Below are positions 34,195 to 42,952 of a stretch of DNA of 60,646 nucleotides, in pieces; position 1 is the first letter of the stretch; every line of letters starts with the position of its first letter. The stretch is taken from the NCBI RefSeq assembly GCF_013870515.1, contig NZ_JACBXA010000008.1:1-60646 (forward strand), written 5' to 3'. Source of the DNA: Streptomyces albidus (ex Kaewkla and Franco 2022). GTDB lineage: Bacteria > Actinomycetota > Actinomycetes > Streptomycetales > Streptomycetaceae. Below the pieces are notes generated by a model, which searched no databases, had not been told where the DNA came from, and was given only the letters and a program-made list of their open reading frames with translations. The translations under genes and the position numbers were made by a program.

Positions 34195-34831
34195 ATGGCT
34201 CGCGCTGAAGTTGTGTACAACGCACTGCGCTCTGCCTCCTCTGGGGAACTCGTTGCCTTTTGTGCGAGTTGCGCCGACCGGGGCAAGCGGCATTTTCGAA
34301 CTACTCAATGACCGTTCCGAACAGGAGGGGTTCCACGAAGCGTTGAACCTGGGCTGGCGCGCGGTGGCCGGTGAGGATGTCGAGGATGAAGCCTCCGAGG
34401 CCGTCGAGGAGTTGGTTGCCGAACTGTACGAGGACGAGGAAGATGACCCACACAGCCAGGGCTTCTACTCATCTCAGATTGCGATGTTGGCCGTCAACAC
34501 CCTTTCCGTCTACTTGAACCCGGCCCCTCAGCAGGCTGAAATGTCGGGACAGACGCTGGAAACACTCCTTTCGGATTTCGACCTCACTTTGAACGGTGGG
34601 GGGACCGTTGTCACGAGATACGGCGATGCCCCTCGACCAGCAGGCGAACTGCAGCATCTGGAACAGGAAGCCCAAGCCTCTTTTGCAGGCACCTTGATCG
34701 ATGGCGCGGGTCACAGGCTCACACCAACGGCGATCGAGGAACTAAGAGCGTCCTGCTTTAGTTTTCGGGCCAGTATCGCGGATCACCTCCAGGCGGTGGC
34801 TGAAACAAAGAACTGGGAGGTTCCTTCTTAG
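34195..34831 (+). pseudogene. Frameshifted immunity-like gene (DUF416-like)
   Basis: From the ATG at 34195 (GGAGG about 10 bases upstream) the frame reads MARAEVVYNALRSASSGELV and AFCASCADR. It then runs out after GKRHFRTTQ. Removing one G from the GGGG run at 34280-34283 joins it to the next frame: ASGIFELLNDRSEQEGFHE and on to TKNWEVPS at 34831. The combined protein, about 212 aa, has the AF-A-C-A-R start and the acidic middle (EAVEELVAELYEDEEDD) of DUF416-like immunity relatives; that family call is weak. It is either a true pseudogene or a one-base sequence error in the G run. Confidence 0.5.
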
Positions 34832-34894
34832 ATCCAAAACCACCTCACGGCCACCACCGCCAACTGAGTAGCCACCCACGGGAGTTCGGCTTGA

Positions 34895-34972
34895 CCGCCG
34901 TACCTGGACGCCGCTGACGACTGGATGGATAACGTCTATCGGGCTGTCACGGGACGCGAACCCCTGTACTAG
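34895..34972 (+). pseudogene. C-terminal gene fragment
   Basis: After a stop at 34892, one frame reads PPYLDAADDWMDNVYRAVTG and then REPLY to a TAG at 34972. Such a tail looks like the end of a small soluble protein whose 5' part is gone. It lies between two immunity-like genes. The remaining bases of 34832-35088 hold nothing I recognise. Confidence 0.35.
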
Positions 34973-35088
34973 ACGCCGGCACGCACCTGTTCAGGCTTCC
35001 CTACCGCAGAGGCCGCGCTGCTGAAGGACCGATCGATCCGTCGGCATGGAGCGCACCGCCGGCGGCTTCCACGAAGAGGCAATGAGGC

Positions 35089-35292
35089 ATGACGCGAAAT
35101 GAACTGGTTGCCCTAGTGGATCGGATCATGGTCGGGGAGGGCACAGAACGCGAACACGACGAACTGGTCGATCAGTTGGTGGAGAACGTCCCCCATCCCC
35201 GAGTTGTCGGGCTGATCTACCAATCGGACCCTCCGCTGACCACCGAACAGGTGGTCGATGAGGCGCTGACCTATCGCTCCATCGAGCTGTAG
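35089..35292 (+). CDS. Colicin E9-type immunity protein (E9imm family)
   Basis: A 67-aa acidic protein. ELVALVDRIMVGEGTEREHDELV, the HPR of VPHPRVVGLIY, and EQVVDEAL match the four-helix immunity family that blocks DNase bacteriocins. The helix II/III HP and LIY positions are those that contact DNase toxins in the family. No matching HNH-type nuclease toxin is in the window, so it is an orphan, perhaps kept against toxins of neighbours. The ATG is well placed, with GAGGCATG context. Bases 35293-35587 downstream contain nothing I recognise. Confidence 0.8.
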   Translation: MTRNELVALVDRIMVGEGTEREHDELVDQLVENVPHPRVVGLIYQSDPPLTTEQVVDEALTYRSIEL

Positions 35293-35587
35293 GCGCGTGT
35301 CGGTGTCGGACTCGATCAGGGCCGCCCCAGCGCCCCACCCCGTCCGCACACGCGACCCTCGACTCGGCTCACCGAGACCTTGCCGCTGATAAGCCTCAGT
35401 TGGCGGAGCCGTCCAGGACGGTTCGGACGCCGCGATCACACCAGCGCCACCCCAAGATCAGCCCACAGCGAGATCACTTACGGATGGGCACTAGCGCATA
35501 ACCTCTCGGCGTGTCCTTGGAGTTGAGCAGATGTTACGTAGCGCGGACGACCTTGTCAGTGCCTGAACTGGCTACCAAAGTGAGCTC

Positions 35588-36430
35588 ATGAGCAGCAACT
35601 TGGAAGTGGGCCCCCTCTGGCCCATCGTGCACCGCGTGGTGGGCACCGATGAAGAGGCCCGGCGCAAAAAGGTCGAAAGTGAGAGGACCCGCCTTTGCAT
35701 CCTGGGGGGTCTGCATCAATTGGAGCGTATGTTCTCCGAGCCACTGGTACAAGTGAAGGAAACCTCTGGCCCGATCCCCTGCAGATCCGGGCAGATGGTG
35801 TCCTACAACGGAGTGGCCGAGGCCGTCAACAGGCTCTGGAACCCTGTCAAAGCGATGACAGTGCGTACTTTCTCGTCCACGTGGGCCAGGCACGGGGACT
35901 TCCTGGCCGACCTCCTCAGCATCGCCTTGTACCGGGCGCACTGGTCCCTTCACATCGCCAAGAACCCAGAGGTCGTCGAACGCCTCAAGACCGCTGAGGA
36001 CTTCGCAGGCGCAGTCCGGGAGACTGCGCTTCTGGTACAGCAGGCTGCGTTCAATTCGGATCTGCACCGGCTGCACCTCTACGCCGCGGTGTACGCGGAT
36101 GCGGACCCTGTGATCAGGGACGCGCTTCGCAACGCCTACCGTCTCGCAGAGTCGGAATGGGCGCGTCTGTACAAGGAGGTACTCGCAGCTCGGGGTCAGC
36201 GGCTTCGCCCCGACCTGTCGTTCGCACAGTTCGCTCGCATGCTCAACTGTGTGGACCTGGGCATCGCCGGAAGAGCGTGGGGTGATCCCGACACGGATTT
36301 CGGTGACACCGCGAAGGAGTCGACTCTCGGGGATATCGTCTCTCGCCTGATTCCCGGCTGCATCGACATGGGTGACGGTTCCGATGTCGACTCCCTGATC
36401 AATGACAAGTTCCGTCTCGGCGAGGAGTGA
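35588..36430 (+). CDS. Hypothetical protein, helical
   Basis: A 280-aa soluble protein, predicted mostly helical. Notable stretches are VRTFSSTWARHGDFLADLLSIALYRAHWSLHIAKNPEVVERL and, near the C terminus, MLNCVDLGIAGRAWGDPDTDFG. The middle is regulator-like, but there is no helix-turn-helix I trust. The stop overlaps the next start by 4 bases (GTGA). The function is unknown; it lies among toxin, immunity and regulatory genes. Confidence 0.6.
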   Translation: MSSNLEVGPLWPIVHRVVGTDEEARRKKVESERTRLCILGGLHQLERMFSEPLVQVKETSGPIPCRSGQMVSYNGVAEAVNRLWNPVKAMTVRTFSSTWARHGDFLADLLSIALYRAHWSLHIAKNPEVVERLKTAEDFAGAVRETALLVQQAAFNSDLHRLHLYAAVYADADPVIRDALRNAYRLAESEWARLYKEVLAARGQRLRPDLSFAQFARMLNCVDLGIAGRAWGDPDTDFGDTAKESTLGDIVSRLIPGCIDMGDGSDVDSLINDKFRLGEE

Positions 36431-36747
36431 GTGGCTTACCGCCTCGCCCCCGTGAACTGAACGTGAATGACACCGTGCGTTGCCTTCCGGACGAACGCGG
36501 GGCCCGAGTGCTCCGTGCCACACAGGTGGGAGAAGTGTCCGGAAGGCTGCGCAAGAGGGGATACGACATCGTGGCCAGACAGACGAAGGCTCAGACCCAC
36601 TGGTCCGGCTCGCCGGTCACAGTCAACATCAGAATCAGGCTCTCGCAGAAGACGGTCTGGATGACGACGGGATTCCTCGCAGGAGTCTGGGTCGCCTCGG
36701 CCCCTCGCCTGCTGGGAGTGGCGGATGCGCTGTGGAACGGTCGCTGA
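36427..36747 (+). CDS. Small protein coupled to the preceding gene
   Basis: A 106-aa protein with a basic, polar N-terminal half and a likely single C-terminal membrane helix (VWMTTGFLAGVWVASAPRLLGVA). The GTG start overlaps the previous stop, so the two may act together. No family was recognised. Confidence 0.5.
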   Translation: MSGLPPRPRELNVNDTVRCLPDERGARVLRATQVGEVSGRLRKRGYDIVARQTKAQTHWSGSPVTVNIRIRLSQKTVWMTTGFLAGVWVASAPRLLGVADALWNGR

Positions 36748-37065
36748 CTGCGGCTCAGCTCAGGCTCGCGGGTCCCGCTCCTGCGCCGTGGTCACGAGGG
36801 GTGCCCCCCCACGCGCATTCGGCTGAGGCGCCTCGACGAGAGCGCGAGTGCCGGGAACCGGCACGTTGGGCGCCGAATTCGTTTGCCCCGGCTCCCAGAC
36901 GCGGGCAGCATGCCGAGTGCCCTCCTGGGCCCGGGCGACTACCGGGACGGGAGGCCGCCGATGCGTGCGCGCCCAAGCAATCACGGCTTGGGGCAGCCCA
37001 TCGCGACCCTGTCCTGCGCGCCCTGTGAGGGCTGCGTAAGACCTCAACCACCAACGGGGGAAGCT
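36748..37065. other. Intergenic region
   Basis: 318 bases before the DUF4291 gene. An open frame on either strand crosses it without a ribosome site or recognisable motif. I see no gene, repeat or hairpin worth naming. Confidence 0.4.
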
Positions 37066-37677
37066 GTGTTGACCACACAGGAAGAAGAAGACGTGCGCAC
37101 CGTGCGCGCGAAGCACACGGACACGACCATCACCGTCTACCAGGCGTACTCCGCGGCGATCGCCGAACGAGCGGTGGCCGCCGGTACGTTCGTGGCTCCG
37201 TTCAAGCGGGAGCGGATGACGTGGATCAAGCCGTCGTTCCTCTGGATGATGTACCGGTCCGGGTGGGGCGAGAAGCCCGACCAGGAGCGGGTGTTGGCCG
37301 TCGAAATGACCCGCGACGGCTTCGAATGGGCTCTCGCGAACGCCAGCCTGAGCCACTACGACGCGAAGCTGCACGCCGACATGGACGAGTGGAAGCAGCA
37401 GAAGGAGTCCAGCCCGGTACGCGTCCAGTGGGATCCCGAGCGATCCGTCGACCTTGAGCGGAAGTCGTACCGGGCCATCCAGATCGGTCTGTCCGGGCCG
37501 GCCGTCCACCACTACGTCGACGACTGGATCACCGGCGTCGCGGACGTCACCGACCTGGCTCACTCCATCCATGCCGACGTGAAGGCGCGGAGGCTGGACG
37601 AGGCCGAGTCGAAGCTGCCGCAGGAGACGCCTTACTCGTTGCCGGAGTCGATCTGCCGCAGGATCGGGGCGAGTTGA
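37066..37677 (+). CDS. DUF4291 family protein
   Basis: A 203-aa protein closely matching DUF4291: VYQAYSAAIAERAVAAGTF, PFKRERMTWIKPSFLWMMYRSGW, then GFEWALANASLSHYD, VRVQWDPERS and AIQIGLSGPAVHHYVDDWI. The family is widespread and conserved but has no assigned reaction. The GTG at 37066 has GGGGGAAG upstream; a start a few codons later would also preserve the family core. Confidence 0.88.
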   Translation: MLTTQEEEDVRTVRAKHTDTTITVYQAYSAAIAERAVAAGTFVAPFKRERMTWIKPSFLWMMYRSGWGEKPDQERVLAVEMTRDGFEWALANASLSHYDAKLHADMDEWKQQKESSPVRVQWDPERSVDLERKSYRAIQIGLSGPAVHHYVDDWITGVADVTDLAHSIHADVKARRLDEAESKLPQETPYSLPESICRRIGAS

Positions 37678-37718
37678 CTCGCGTGAGCGGGTTTCCTGCG
37701 TGACGCGTACGACTCCGC

Positions 37719-38495
37719 TCAGCGAGTGCCCGACTGCCCGTCAGCCCTTCCGAGGATCTCTTCGCTCAGCCGCCAGCGGTCGCTGTCCGCCCGGAAGCGC
37801 CAGTCCCGCTGAGCTTTGACGGCGTCGGTGAGCTTGCCGATCTGTGTCGAGTCGAGATCGACGAGCATCGACTTGGCGAGCTTCATCGCGTGATACTGCT
37901 CGAAGGCGCTGCGTGAGTGCTCGATGGCCGCCAGCACCGCGTCGAAATCCCGGAGCTCACTTCTCGACTGCATCATGGCCAGAGCAGTGATGCGTTTTTC
38001 CTCGGTCCCGTCCCGGAGCCAGCCTTGGACCACCGAGGGCTCGAACGATCTGTCCGCAGCGAGACGGCGTGCCTTCTCAACCACCTGCTGCATGGCGCGA
38101 GTTCGGTCCTGCCCAGCACCCATCGAGCTACGCACGGATCGATAGTCCGACGCGATGGGGCCTGCCGTGTCCATCAAGGCCTGAGCCTCTGAGCGCAGCC
38201 GGTCGGCCGCATCATGGTCCCCTCGGTCTTCCGACTCCGCCGCCAACGCGTACCTCTCCGCCGCGGCAGCGCGCAGTTTGAGCTTGGTGCCGCCGAACTC
38301 GAGGCTCTCTATTCGATTGCCGAGCAGAGCGAAAACCAGTAGACCCCCGCCCATGATCAGCAGGACACCGGTGCCGGTCCCGTTCTCGGTGACGAACACA
38401 GCGAGTACACCGGCACCGAAGGTTCCGGCTCCCAGCAGGCCCATGAGTATCCGCAGGGCAGGAGTCAGCAGGGGTAATTCTGAACGGGGCGCCAT
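37719..38495 (-). CDS. Membrane-anchored hypothetical protein
   Basis: A 258-aa protein with two N-terminal membrane helices (about residues 12-35 and 40-60) and a cytosolic helical domain rich in Ala, Glu and Arg (LKLRAAAAERYALAAESEDRGDHDAA). A C-terminal region with repeated helices (EKRITALAMMQSRSELRDFDAVLAAI) follows. No family was recognised. It is oriented like the small membrane protein that follows at higher coordinates. Confidence 0.6.
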   Translation of the reverse strand: MAPRSELPLLTPALRILMGLLGAGTFGAGVLAVFVTENGTGTGVLLIMGGGLLVFALLGNRIESLEFGGTKLKLRAAAAERYALAAESEDRGDHDAADRLRSEAQALMDTAGPIASDYRSVRSSMGAGQDRTRAMQQVVEKARRLAADRSFEPSVVQGWLRDGTEEKRITALAMMQSRSELRDFDAVLAAIEHSRSAFEQYHAMKLAKSMLVDLDSTQIGKLTDAVKAQRDWRFRADSDRWRLSEEILGRADGQSGTR

Positions 38496-38627
38496 CTGCC
38501 CTTCCTTGGGGGCTGTGGTGACGGTCGGCTACCGCCGACCGGTCATGCGAGCACTGTTCGCGACCTCATCCGGCTCCGAACCGCTCCGGCACCGAGGGAC
38601 AGCCGGTGCCGGAGCGGGAGCGGGAGG

Positions 38628-38939
38628 TCAGGACGCCGTTCTGGTCTTTCTGAAGGCGGCGACAGCCGCGGTCGTCACGCCGCCGACGGCCAGGACCAGA
38701 CCTCCGATGTTGTCCCACTGCGGGCCGGTCTCGGCCTCACGGATGCGTTCGTAACTCTCGATCGATATGGGGCAGTTCTTCTCCTCGTCCACGAAACCCG
38801 AGGTCTTACCGGAGTCCTTGGCGCACTCCGCCTCGGGCCCTGCGGGCTCCCAGACCATCAGTCCGACACCGAGTACGAGCAACAACGCAGCAACCACGAA
38901 CAGCATCGGCTTGGTCATGATCTCTCCTGGATTCGCCAT
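38628..38939 (-). CDS. Small two-helix membrane protein
   Basis: A 103-aa protein with a first helix (MLFVVAALLLVLGVGLMVWEP), an outer loop with two cysteines (AECAKDS, KNCPISIES) and a second helix (IGGLVLAVGGVTTAAVAAF). The cysteines could form a disulphide outside the membrane. The ATG at 38939 has GGGGG upstream. The function is unknown. Confidence 0.55.
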   Translation of the reverse strand: MANPGEIMTKPMLFVVAALLLVLGVGLMVWEPAGPEAECAKDSGKTSGFVDEEKNCPISIESYERIREAETGPQWDNIGGLVLAVGGVTTAAVAAFRKTRTAS

Positions 38940-39019
38940 GAAATTCCCCCGCTGCGAAGTGCGGACTCAGCGTCTCGCCGGTCCTGCGAGGGCAGGAAAG
39001 AGTACAGCGCAGAGGCCCC

Positions 39020-39241
39020 TCAGAGCGCCCCGCCTGCGTCCTCGAGAGCGAACCGCACGAACTCCGTCCACTGGTCACAGCCGACGGTCAGCCGGGTTCC
39101 CTCAGCGTCCTTCGAGTCGCGGATGTGGACCGAGGTGTGAGAGAGCGCCACCTCGACGCATTCGCCGCCTTCGCCGCCGCTGTAACTGCTCTTGATCCAG
39201 CGCAGGTTGGACAGCCCACACACGTGCGACCCGACGTTCAT
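39020..39241 (-). CDS. DUF397 protein (whiJ-associated type)
   Basis: A 73-aa protein with the family pattern LRWIKSSYSGGEGGECVEVAL, HIRDSKD and the WTEFVRFAL end. These proteins pair with XRE-type regulators in Streptomyces and modulate them, several affecting development. Here the start overlaps the regulator's stop (ATGA), so they are coupled. The direct partner is therefore clear, while the regulated process is not. Confidence 0.92.
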   Translation of the reverse strand: MNVGSHVCGLSNLRWIKSSYSGGEGGECVEVALSHTSVHIRDSKDAEGTRLTVGCDQWTEFVRFALEDAGGAL

Positions 39242-40119
39242 GTGTCTCCCAGCATCTTCTCGATGAGAACCAGCGACTCACGGGGCGTGAGTGCCTGACC
39301 TCGGATACTGCCGTAGCGCGCAGCCAGGTTACGTACCTGCTCGGAGTCTGTGACCAACCGGTTCTCGCCTTGGACCTCCAGGTAGCCGAGCTGCGGCTTG
39401 CCGCGGGGAGTCAGAAGGATGAAGGGGCCATCGACGCCTGCATAGCCGTCGCAGTCCAGCGGCAACACCTGAATGGTCGTGCTGCGTGCCCGGCCCGCCT
39501 CCGTCAAAGATCTCAACTGGCTTCGCTGGACGTCGCCTCCGCCAATTGCACGTCGGAGAACGGACTCGTCCAGGACGACTGTGACAAGCGGGGCGGGCCA
39601 TCGGTTGATGATCTCCTGCCGTTCCAGCCGTGCCGCGACGCGTTGTTCGATCGTCTCGTCGTCGAGCAGTGGCTGCCGCACCATGAACGTTGCCCGCGCG
39701 TACTCCTCCGTCTGCAGCAGGCCCGGGACCGTCAGCGTGCTGAAGAAGCTGATCTCGACCGCCTCACGCTCGAGACGGGCGTAGTCGCGGAACCAGGCCG
39801 GGTGGCGGACCCGCGCACGGGTCCTCGCGCGGGTGACGTCTTCCTTCGTCGCCTTCAACATGCCGTCGGCGCCGAGCAGTTCGTCCGCTGCGTCCAGGAA
39901 CTCCGGCTGCGGTGTCCGCCGGCCGCGCTCCAGCGAGGAGATCAGGTCCTCGCCGTAGCTCAGCCTCTCCCCCAGCTCCCGCTGCGTGAGCCCCGCCCGC
40001 TCACGCAGCAGGCGCACCTGTCTGCCGATCGCACGGAAGAGGTCCGAGGCTGCGTCCTCGTCCTGTTCAGGTTCAGGGCGGCCTGCTGCGTTCCCGTCCG
40101 CAGTCCCCGTGTCCGGCAT
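39238..40119 (-). CDS. XRE-family regulator with DUF5753 sensor domain
   Basis: A 293-aa regulator. The helix-turn-helix (about residues 30-85) includes LLRERAGLTQRELGERLSYGEDLISSLERG. The rest is DUF5753 (FRDYARLEREAVEISFFSTLTVPGLLQTEEYARA and IQVLPL). It belongs to the whiJ-like group whose DNA binding is tuned by a DUF397 partner. The ATG at 40119 has GGAGGG 4-5 bases upstream; the in-frame extension upstream is not family-like. It could also regulate accessory genes around it. Confidence 0.92.
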   Translation of the reverse strand: MPDTGTADGNAAGRPEPEQDEDAASDLFRAIGRQVRLLRERAGLTQRELGERLSYGEDLISSLERGRRTPQPEFLDAADELLGADGMLKATKEDVTRARTRARVRHPAWFRDYARLEREAVEISFFSTLTVPGLLQTEEYARATFMVRQPLLDDETIEQRVAARLERQEIINRWPAPLVTVVLDESVLRRAIGGGDVQRSQLRSLTEAGRARSTTIQVLPLDCDGYAGVDGPFILLTPRGKPQLGYLEVQGENRLVTDSEQVRNLAARYGSIRGQALTPRESLVLIEKMLGDT

Positions 40120-40686
40120 GCACCCTCCGTCTGCGAGTACCGAATCCGTGAGCGCAGCCGTGCGTGCCGGTGCGCGCACACTCCGTGCTGTTCTCACGTC
40201 ACCCAGCGTAGACAGGAGTGGACACGTTGAGTGATGTGAACGGTGAAATCACGGTGAGACGTGCCGAGTTGTACTCCACTTTCCGTGAGCTGCGACGCGT
40301 ACGCAGCAGCGGGGCCGCGTGTGACCGGTTGACGCAGCTGGCCCCAGGTTCGGTGATCGGCATGGGCTTCCGAGCAAGCCTGACCGCGATGACCGTCACC
40401 AGTTGGTCGTTCTTGTTGCCACTACCTTCGCGCACGCGAGCTCGACTCCGAACGTGAACGGATCCGAGCGCCTGACCATCGCTGAGCCGTCAAACCCACC
40501 GGTCGGGCCGCCGAGGGGCCAGCCAGAGCGACAGCGCTGCACGGCCTCGATCGCGACGCACCGGGGGCGCTCTCCGCGTCAAAGATCTTCCCGGTCAGCT
40601 GGGGTGTGTTACCGACCTTCGGCGTCACAAAGCAACGAAGCTTGAGTGCCGCACCCGGCGAGCGACTGGTACAGAGAGGCGTCCGA
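40120..40686. other. Intergenic region, probably decayed
   Basis: About 570 bases between the XRE gene and the oxidoreductase. Short open frames occur on both strands (for example 40218-40457), but none has a ribosome site plus a recognisable domain. The divergent partner often found beside whiJ-like loci, an ATP-binding anti-sigma-type gene, is not intact here. Confidence 0.4.
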
Positions 40687-41604
40687 ATGAAGGCGATTGT
40701 GGTGGCAGACGAGGCCGCGGGAACGGCGGGGATGACGCTGGCGGAGCGGCCGAAGCCGGAGGCGGCCGGAAACGATGTACTCGTTGAGGTACATGCGTCG
40801 GGCTTCACCCCTGGCGAGCTGACCTGGCCGGGAACCTGGACCGATCGCCTCGGCCGCGACCGCACGCCGTCGGTCCCCGGCCACGAGATGGCCGGTGTGG
40901 TCAGCGCGCTCGGCTATGGCACAAGGGGGCTGTCGGCGGGGCAGCGGGTTTTCGGCCTCGCGGACTGGACTCGCGACGGCACCCTGGCCGAGTACGTAGC
41001 CATCGAGGCGCGCAACGTTGCGCCACTGCCGGGCGACATCGACTTCACTGTGGGCGCGAGCCTGCCGATCTCGGGACTGACCGCATGGCAGGGACTGTTC
41101 GTGCACGGCCGCTTCCAGGTGGGACAGAGCGTCCTGGTTCACGGCGCGGCCGGCGGAGTCGGCTCTTTCGTGACCCAGCTCGCCAAAGAGGCCGGTGCCC
41201 ATGTCATCGGCACCGGACGTGCCGCCGATCGGCAGACCGCACTCGACTTCGGTGCACAGGAGTTCGTCGATCTCGACAACGACACGCTGGAAGACGTCGG
41301 CGGAGTCGATCTGGTCTTCGACGTGATCGGCGGCGGCATCCAGAAGCGGTCCGCGGGTCTGGTTCGAACCGGCGGGATGTTGGTGACCATCGCCGGCCCG
41401 CCCGAAGCCCAGGTGGCCGAGGGCCTGGCGGTGGACTTCGTCGTCGAGGCCGATCGCGCGCAGCTGAACGAGATCGCCCGCCGGGTGCGGGATGGCCGCC
41501 TGCGAACGAACATCGGCAAGGTTGCGCCACTCGACGACGCCGTCGCCGCCTTCAACCCGACCGAGCGGACGAAGGGAAAGACCATCATCCGCGTTCATCC
41601 ATAA
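40687..41604 (+). CDS. NADP-dependent quinone oxidoreductase-like MDR enzyme
   Basis: A 305-aa medium-chain dehydrogenase/reductase without catalytic zinc. The substrate domain has PSVPGHEMAGVV and the Rossmann motif is VLVHGAAGGVGSFVTQLAKEAGAHVIGTG. Zinc-binding cysteines of the alcohol dehydrogenases are missing, as in quinone reductases. The C terminus KTIIRVHP is typical of this group. It probably reduces quinones or enones with NADPH. The ATG at 40687 was chosen because the family start (MKAIVV) begins there. It has no operon partner. Confidence 0.88.
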   Translation: MKAIVVADEAAGTAGMTLAERPKPEAAGNDVLVEVHASGFTPGELTWPGTWTDRLGRDRTPSVPGHEMAGVVSALGYGTRGLSAGQRVFGLADWTRDGTLAEYVAIEARNVAPLPGDIDFTVGASLPISGLTAWQGLFVHGRFQVGQSVLVHGAAGGVGSFVTQLAKEAGAHVIGTGRAADRQTALDFGAQEFVDLDNDTLEDVGGVDLVFDVIGGGIQKRSAGLVRTGGMLVTIAGPPEAQVAEGLAVDFVVEADRAQLNEIARRVRDGRLRTNIGKVAPLDDAVAAFNPTERTKGKTIIRVHP

Positions 41605-41797
41605 GGACGCGGATGCAGGGCCCTGAAGGGCGACCCAAGACCGGACCGAGCCCGGTCGACCGGGGTGACAGGCATCGAGACCAAGTGGCAACTGTCTCGA
41701 CCAACCACACCGCGAGACCGCGGAGCCTGCGAAGGGCGGCTTGTCAGACCCACGCGTCACACTGAGGGTTCAGCGTCACCGAGCCCACAGAGAGCCC

Positions 41798-42952
41798 ATG
41801 ATCACCACCCTCGCCGTCGAGAACTACCGGTCCCTGAGCGAACTGGTCGTTCCCCTGGACAGACTCAACGTGATCACCGGGGCGAACGGGACCGGGAAGT
41901 CCAGCCTCTACCGCGCCCTGCGCCTGCTGGGAGACGCCGCCCGTGGTGGCGCGGTGGCAGCCCTGGCGCGCGAGGGCGGTCTGCGCTCGACGCTGTGGGC
42001 GGGGACGGAGAGACCGGCCCAGGGCGCCGGCCGGAGCGGCCCCGTCAGTCTGCGGCTCGGCTTCGCCGGGGACGAGTTCGGTTACGCCGTCGACTTCGGG
42101 CACCCGGTCCCGTCGGACTCGCTGTTCGACCTCGACCCGGAGATCAAGGTCGAGTGCACCTGGGCGGGTCCTGTTCTGCGCCCGTCCGCGATGCTGTCGG
42201 AGCGGTCGGGCCCGTTCGTGCGGACGCGCACCGCCAGCGGCGACTGGCATCGCTCGGTGAACGAACTGCGCCCGTACGACAGCATGCTGAGCGAGATGGC
42301 CGACCCCCAGCTCGCACCTGATCTGCTGCGGCTGCGCGAGCACATCAGGTCCTGGCGGTTCTACGACCACGTACGCACCGACGCGGACGCGCCCGCCCGC
42401 GCCGCTCAGATCGGCACCCGCACCCCGGTGCTCAGCCATGACGGCTCGGATCTGGCGGCCGCCCTGCGGACCATCTCGGAGATCGGCGACGCGAAGGCTC
42501 TGGAGAGCGCGGTGGAAGCGGCCTTCCCGGGCAGCCGGCTGGAGATCGCGGCCCAGGGCGGCAGGTTCGAGGTGCACCTGCACCAGCCGGGGATGATGCG
42601 CCCGCTCGGTGCCGCCGAGCTCTCCGACGGCACTCTGCGCTACCTCCTCTGGACGGCCGCACTGCTCACACCGCGGCCGCCCGCGCTCATGGTGCTCAAC
42701 GAGCCGGAGTCCAGCCTCCATCCGGAGCTGTTGCCCGCACTCGCTGAGCTCATCCTCACCGCCGCCCAGGACACGCAGGTCGTGGTGGTGACGCACGCAG
42801 GCGATCTGGCGGAGGAGCTGGAGCGCGGTTCGGGGCGCCACCGGCTGGATGTGAACTCGACAGAGCTGGTGAAGGACGAGTACGGCCGTACTGAAGTCGC
42901 CGGGCGCGAGGGGCCGTTGGACCAGCCTTCGTGGCACTGGCCGAAGCGATGA
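41798..42952 (+). CDS. AAA ATPase (AAA_21/SMC-like)
   Basis: A 384-aa ATPase. Residues 1-10 are the TTLAVENYRSL start of the family and Walker A is TGANGTGKSS (about 28-36). An ABC-type signature lies in AAELSDGTLRYLLW, Walker B is LMVLNEPESSLHPELLP, and the H-loop is in VVTHAGDLAE. There is no nuclease (TOPRIM) extension, so it is not OLD-like. The stop overlaps the next gene's start by 4 bases. Many two-gene defence modules pair such an ATPase with a second protein; that is only a possibility here. Confidence 0.85.
   Translation: MITTLAVENYRSLSELVVPLDRLNVITGANGTGKSSLYRALRLLGDAARGGAVAALAREGGLRSTLWAGTERPAQGAGRSGPVSLRLGFAGDEFGYAVDFGHPVPSDSLFDLDPEIKVECTWAGPVLRPSAMLSERSGPFVRTRTASGDWHRSVNELRPYDSMLSEMADPQLAPDLLRLREHIRSWRFYDHVRTDADAPARAAQIGTRTPVLSHDGSDLAAALRTISEIGDAKALESAVEAAFPGSRLEIAAQGGRFEVHLHQPGMMRPLGAAELSDGTLRYLLWTAALLTPRPPALMVLNEPESSLHPELLPALAELILTAAQDTQVVVVTHAGDLAEELERGSGRHRLDVNSTELVKDEYGRTEVAGREGPLDQPSWHWPKR

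Noticed and set aside
34178..34831. An intact 217-aa protein from a TTG at 34178.
   Set aside because: The first 34 residues (Leu/Cys-rich) do not fit, while the other frame from the ATG at 34195 gives a protein-like N terminus joined by a single G in a G run.
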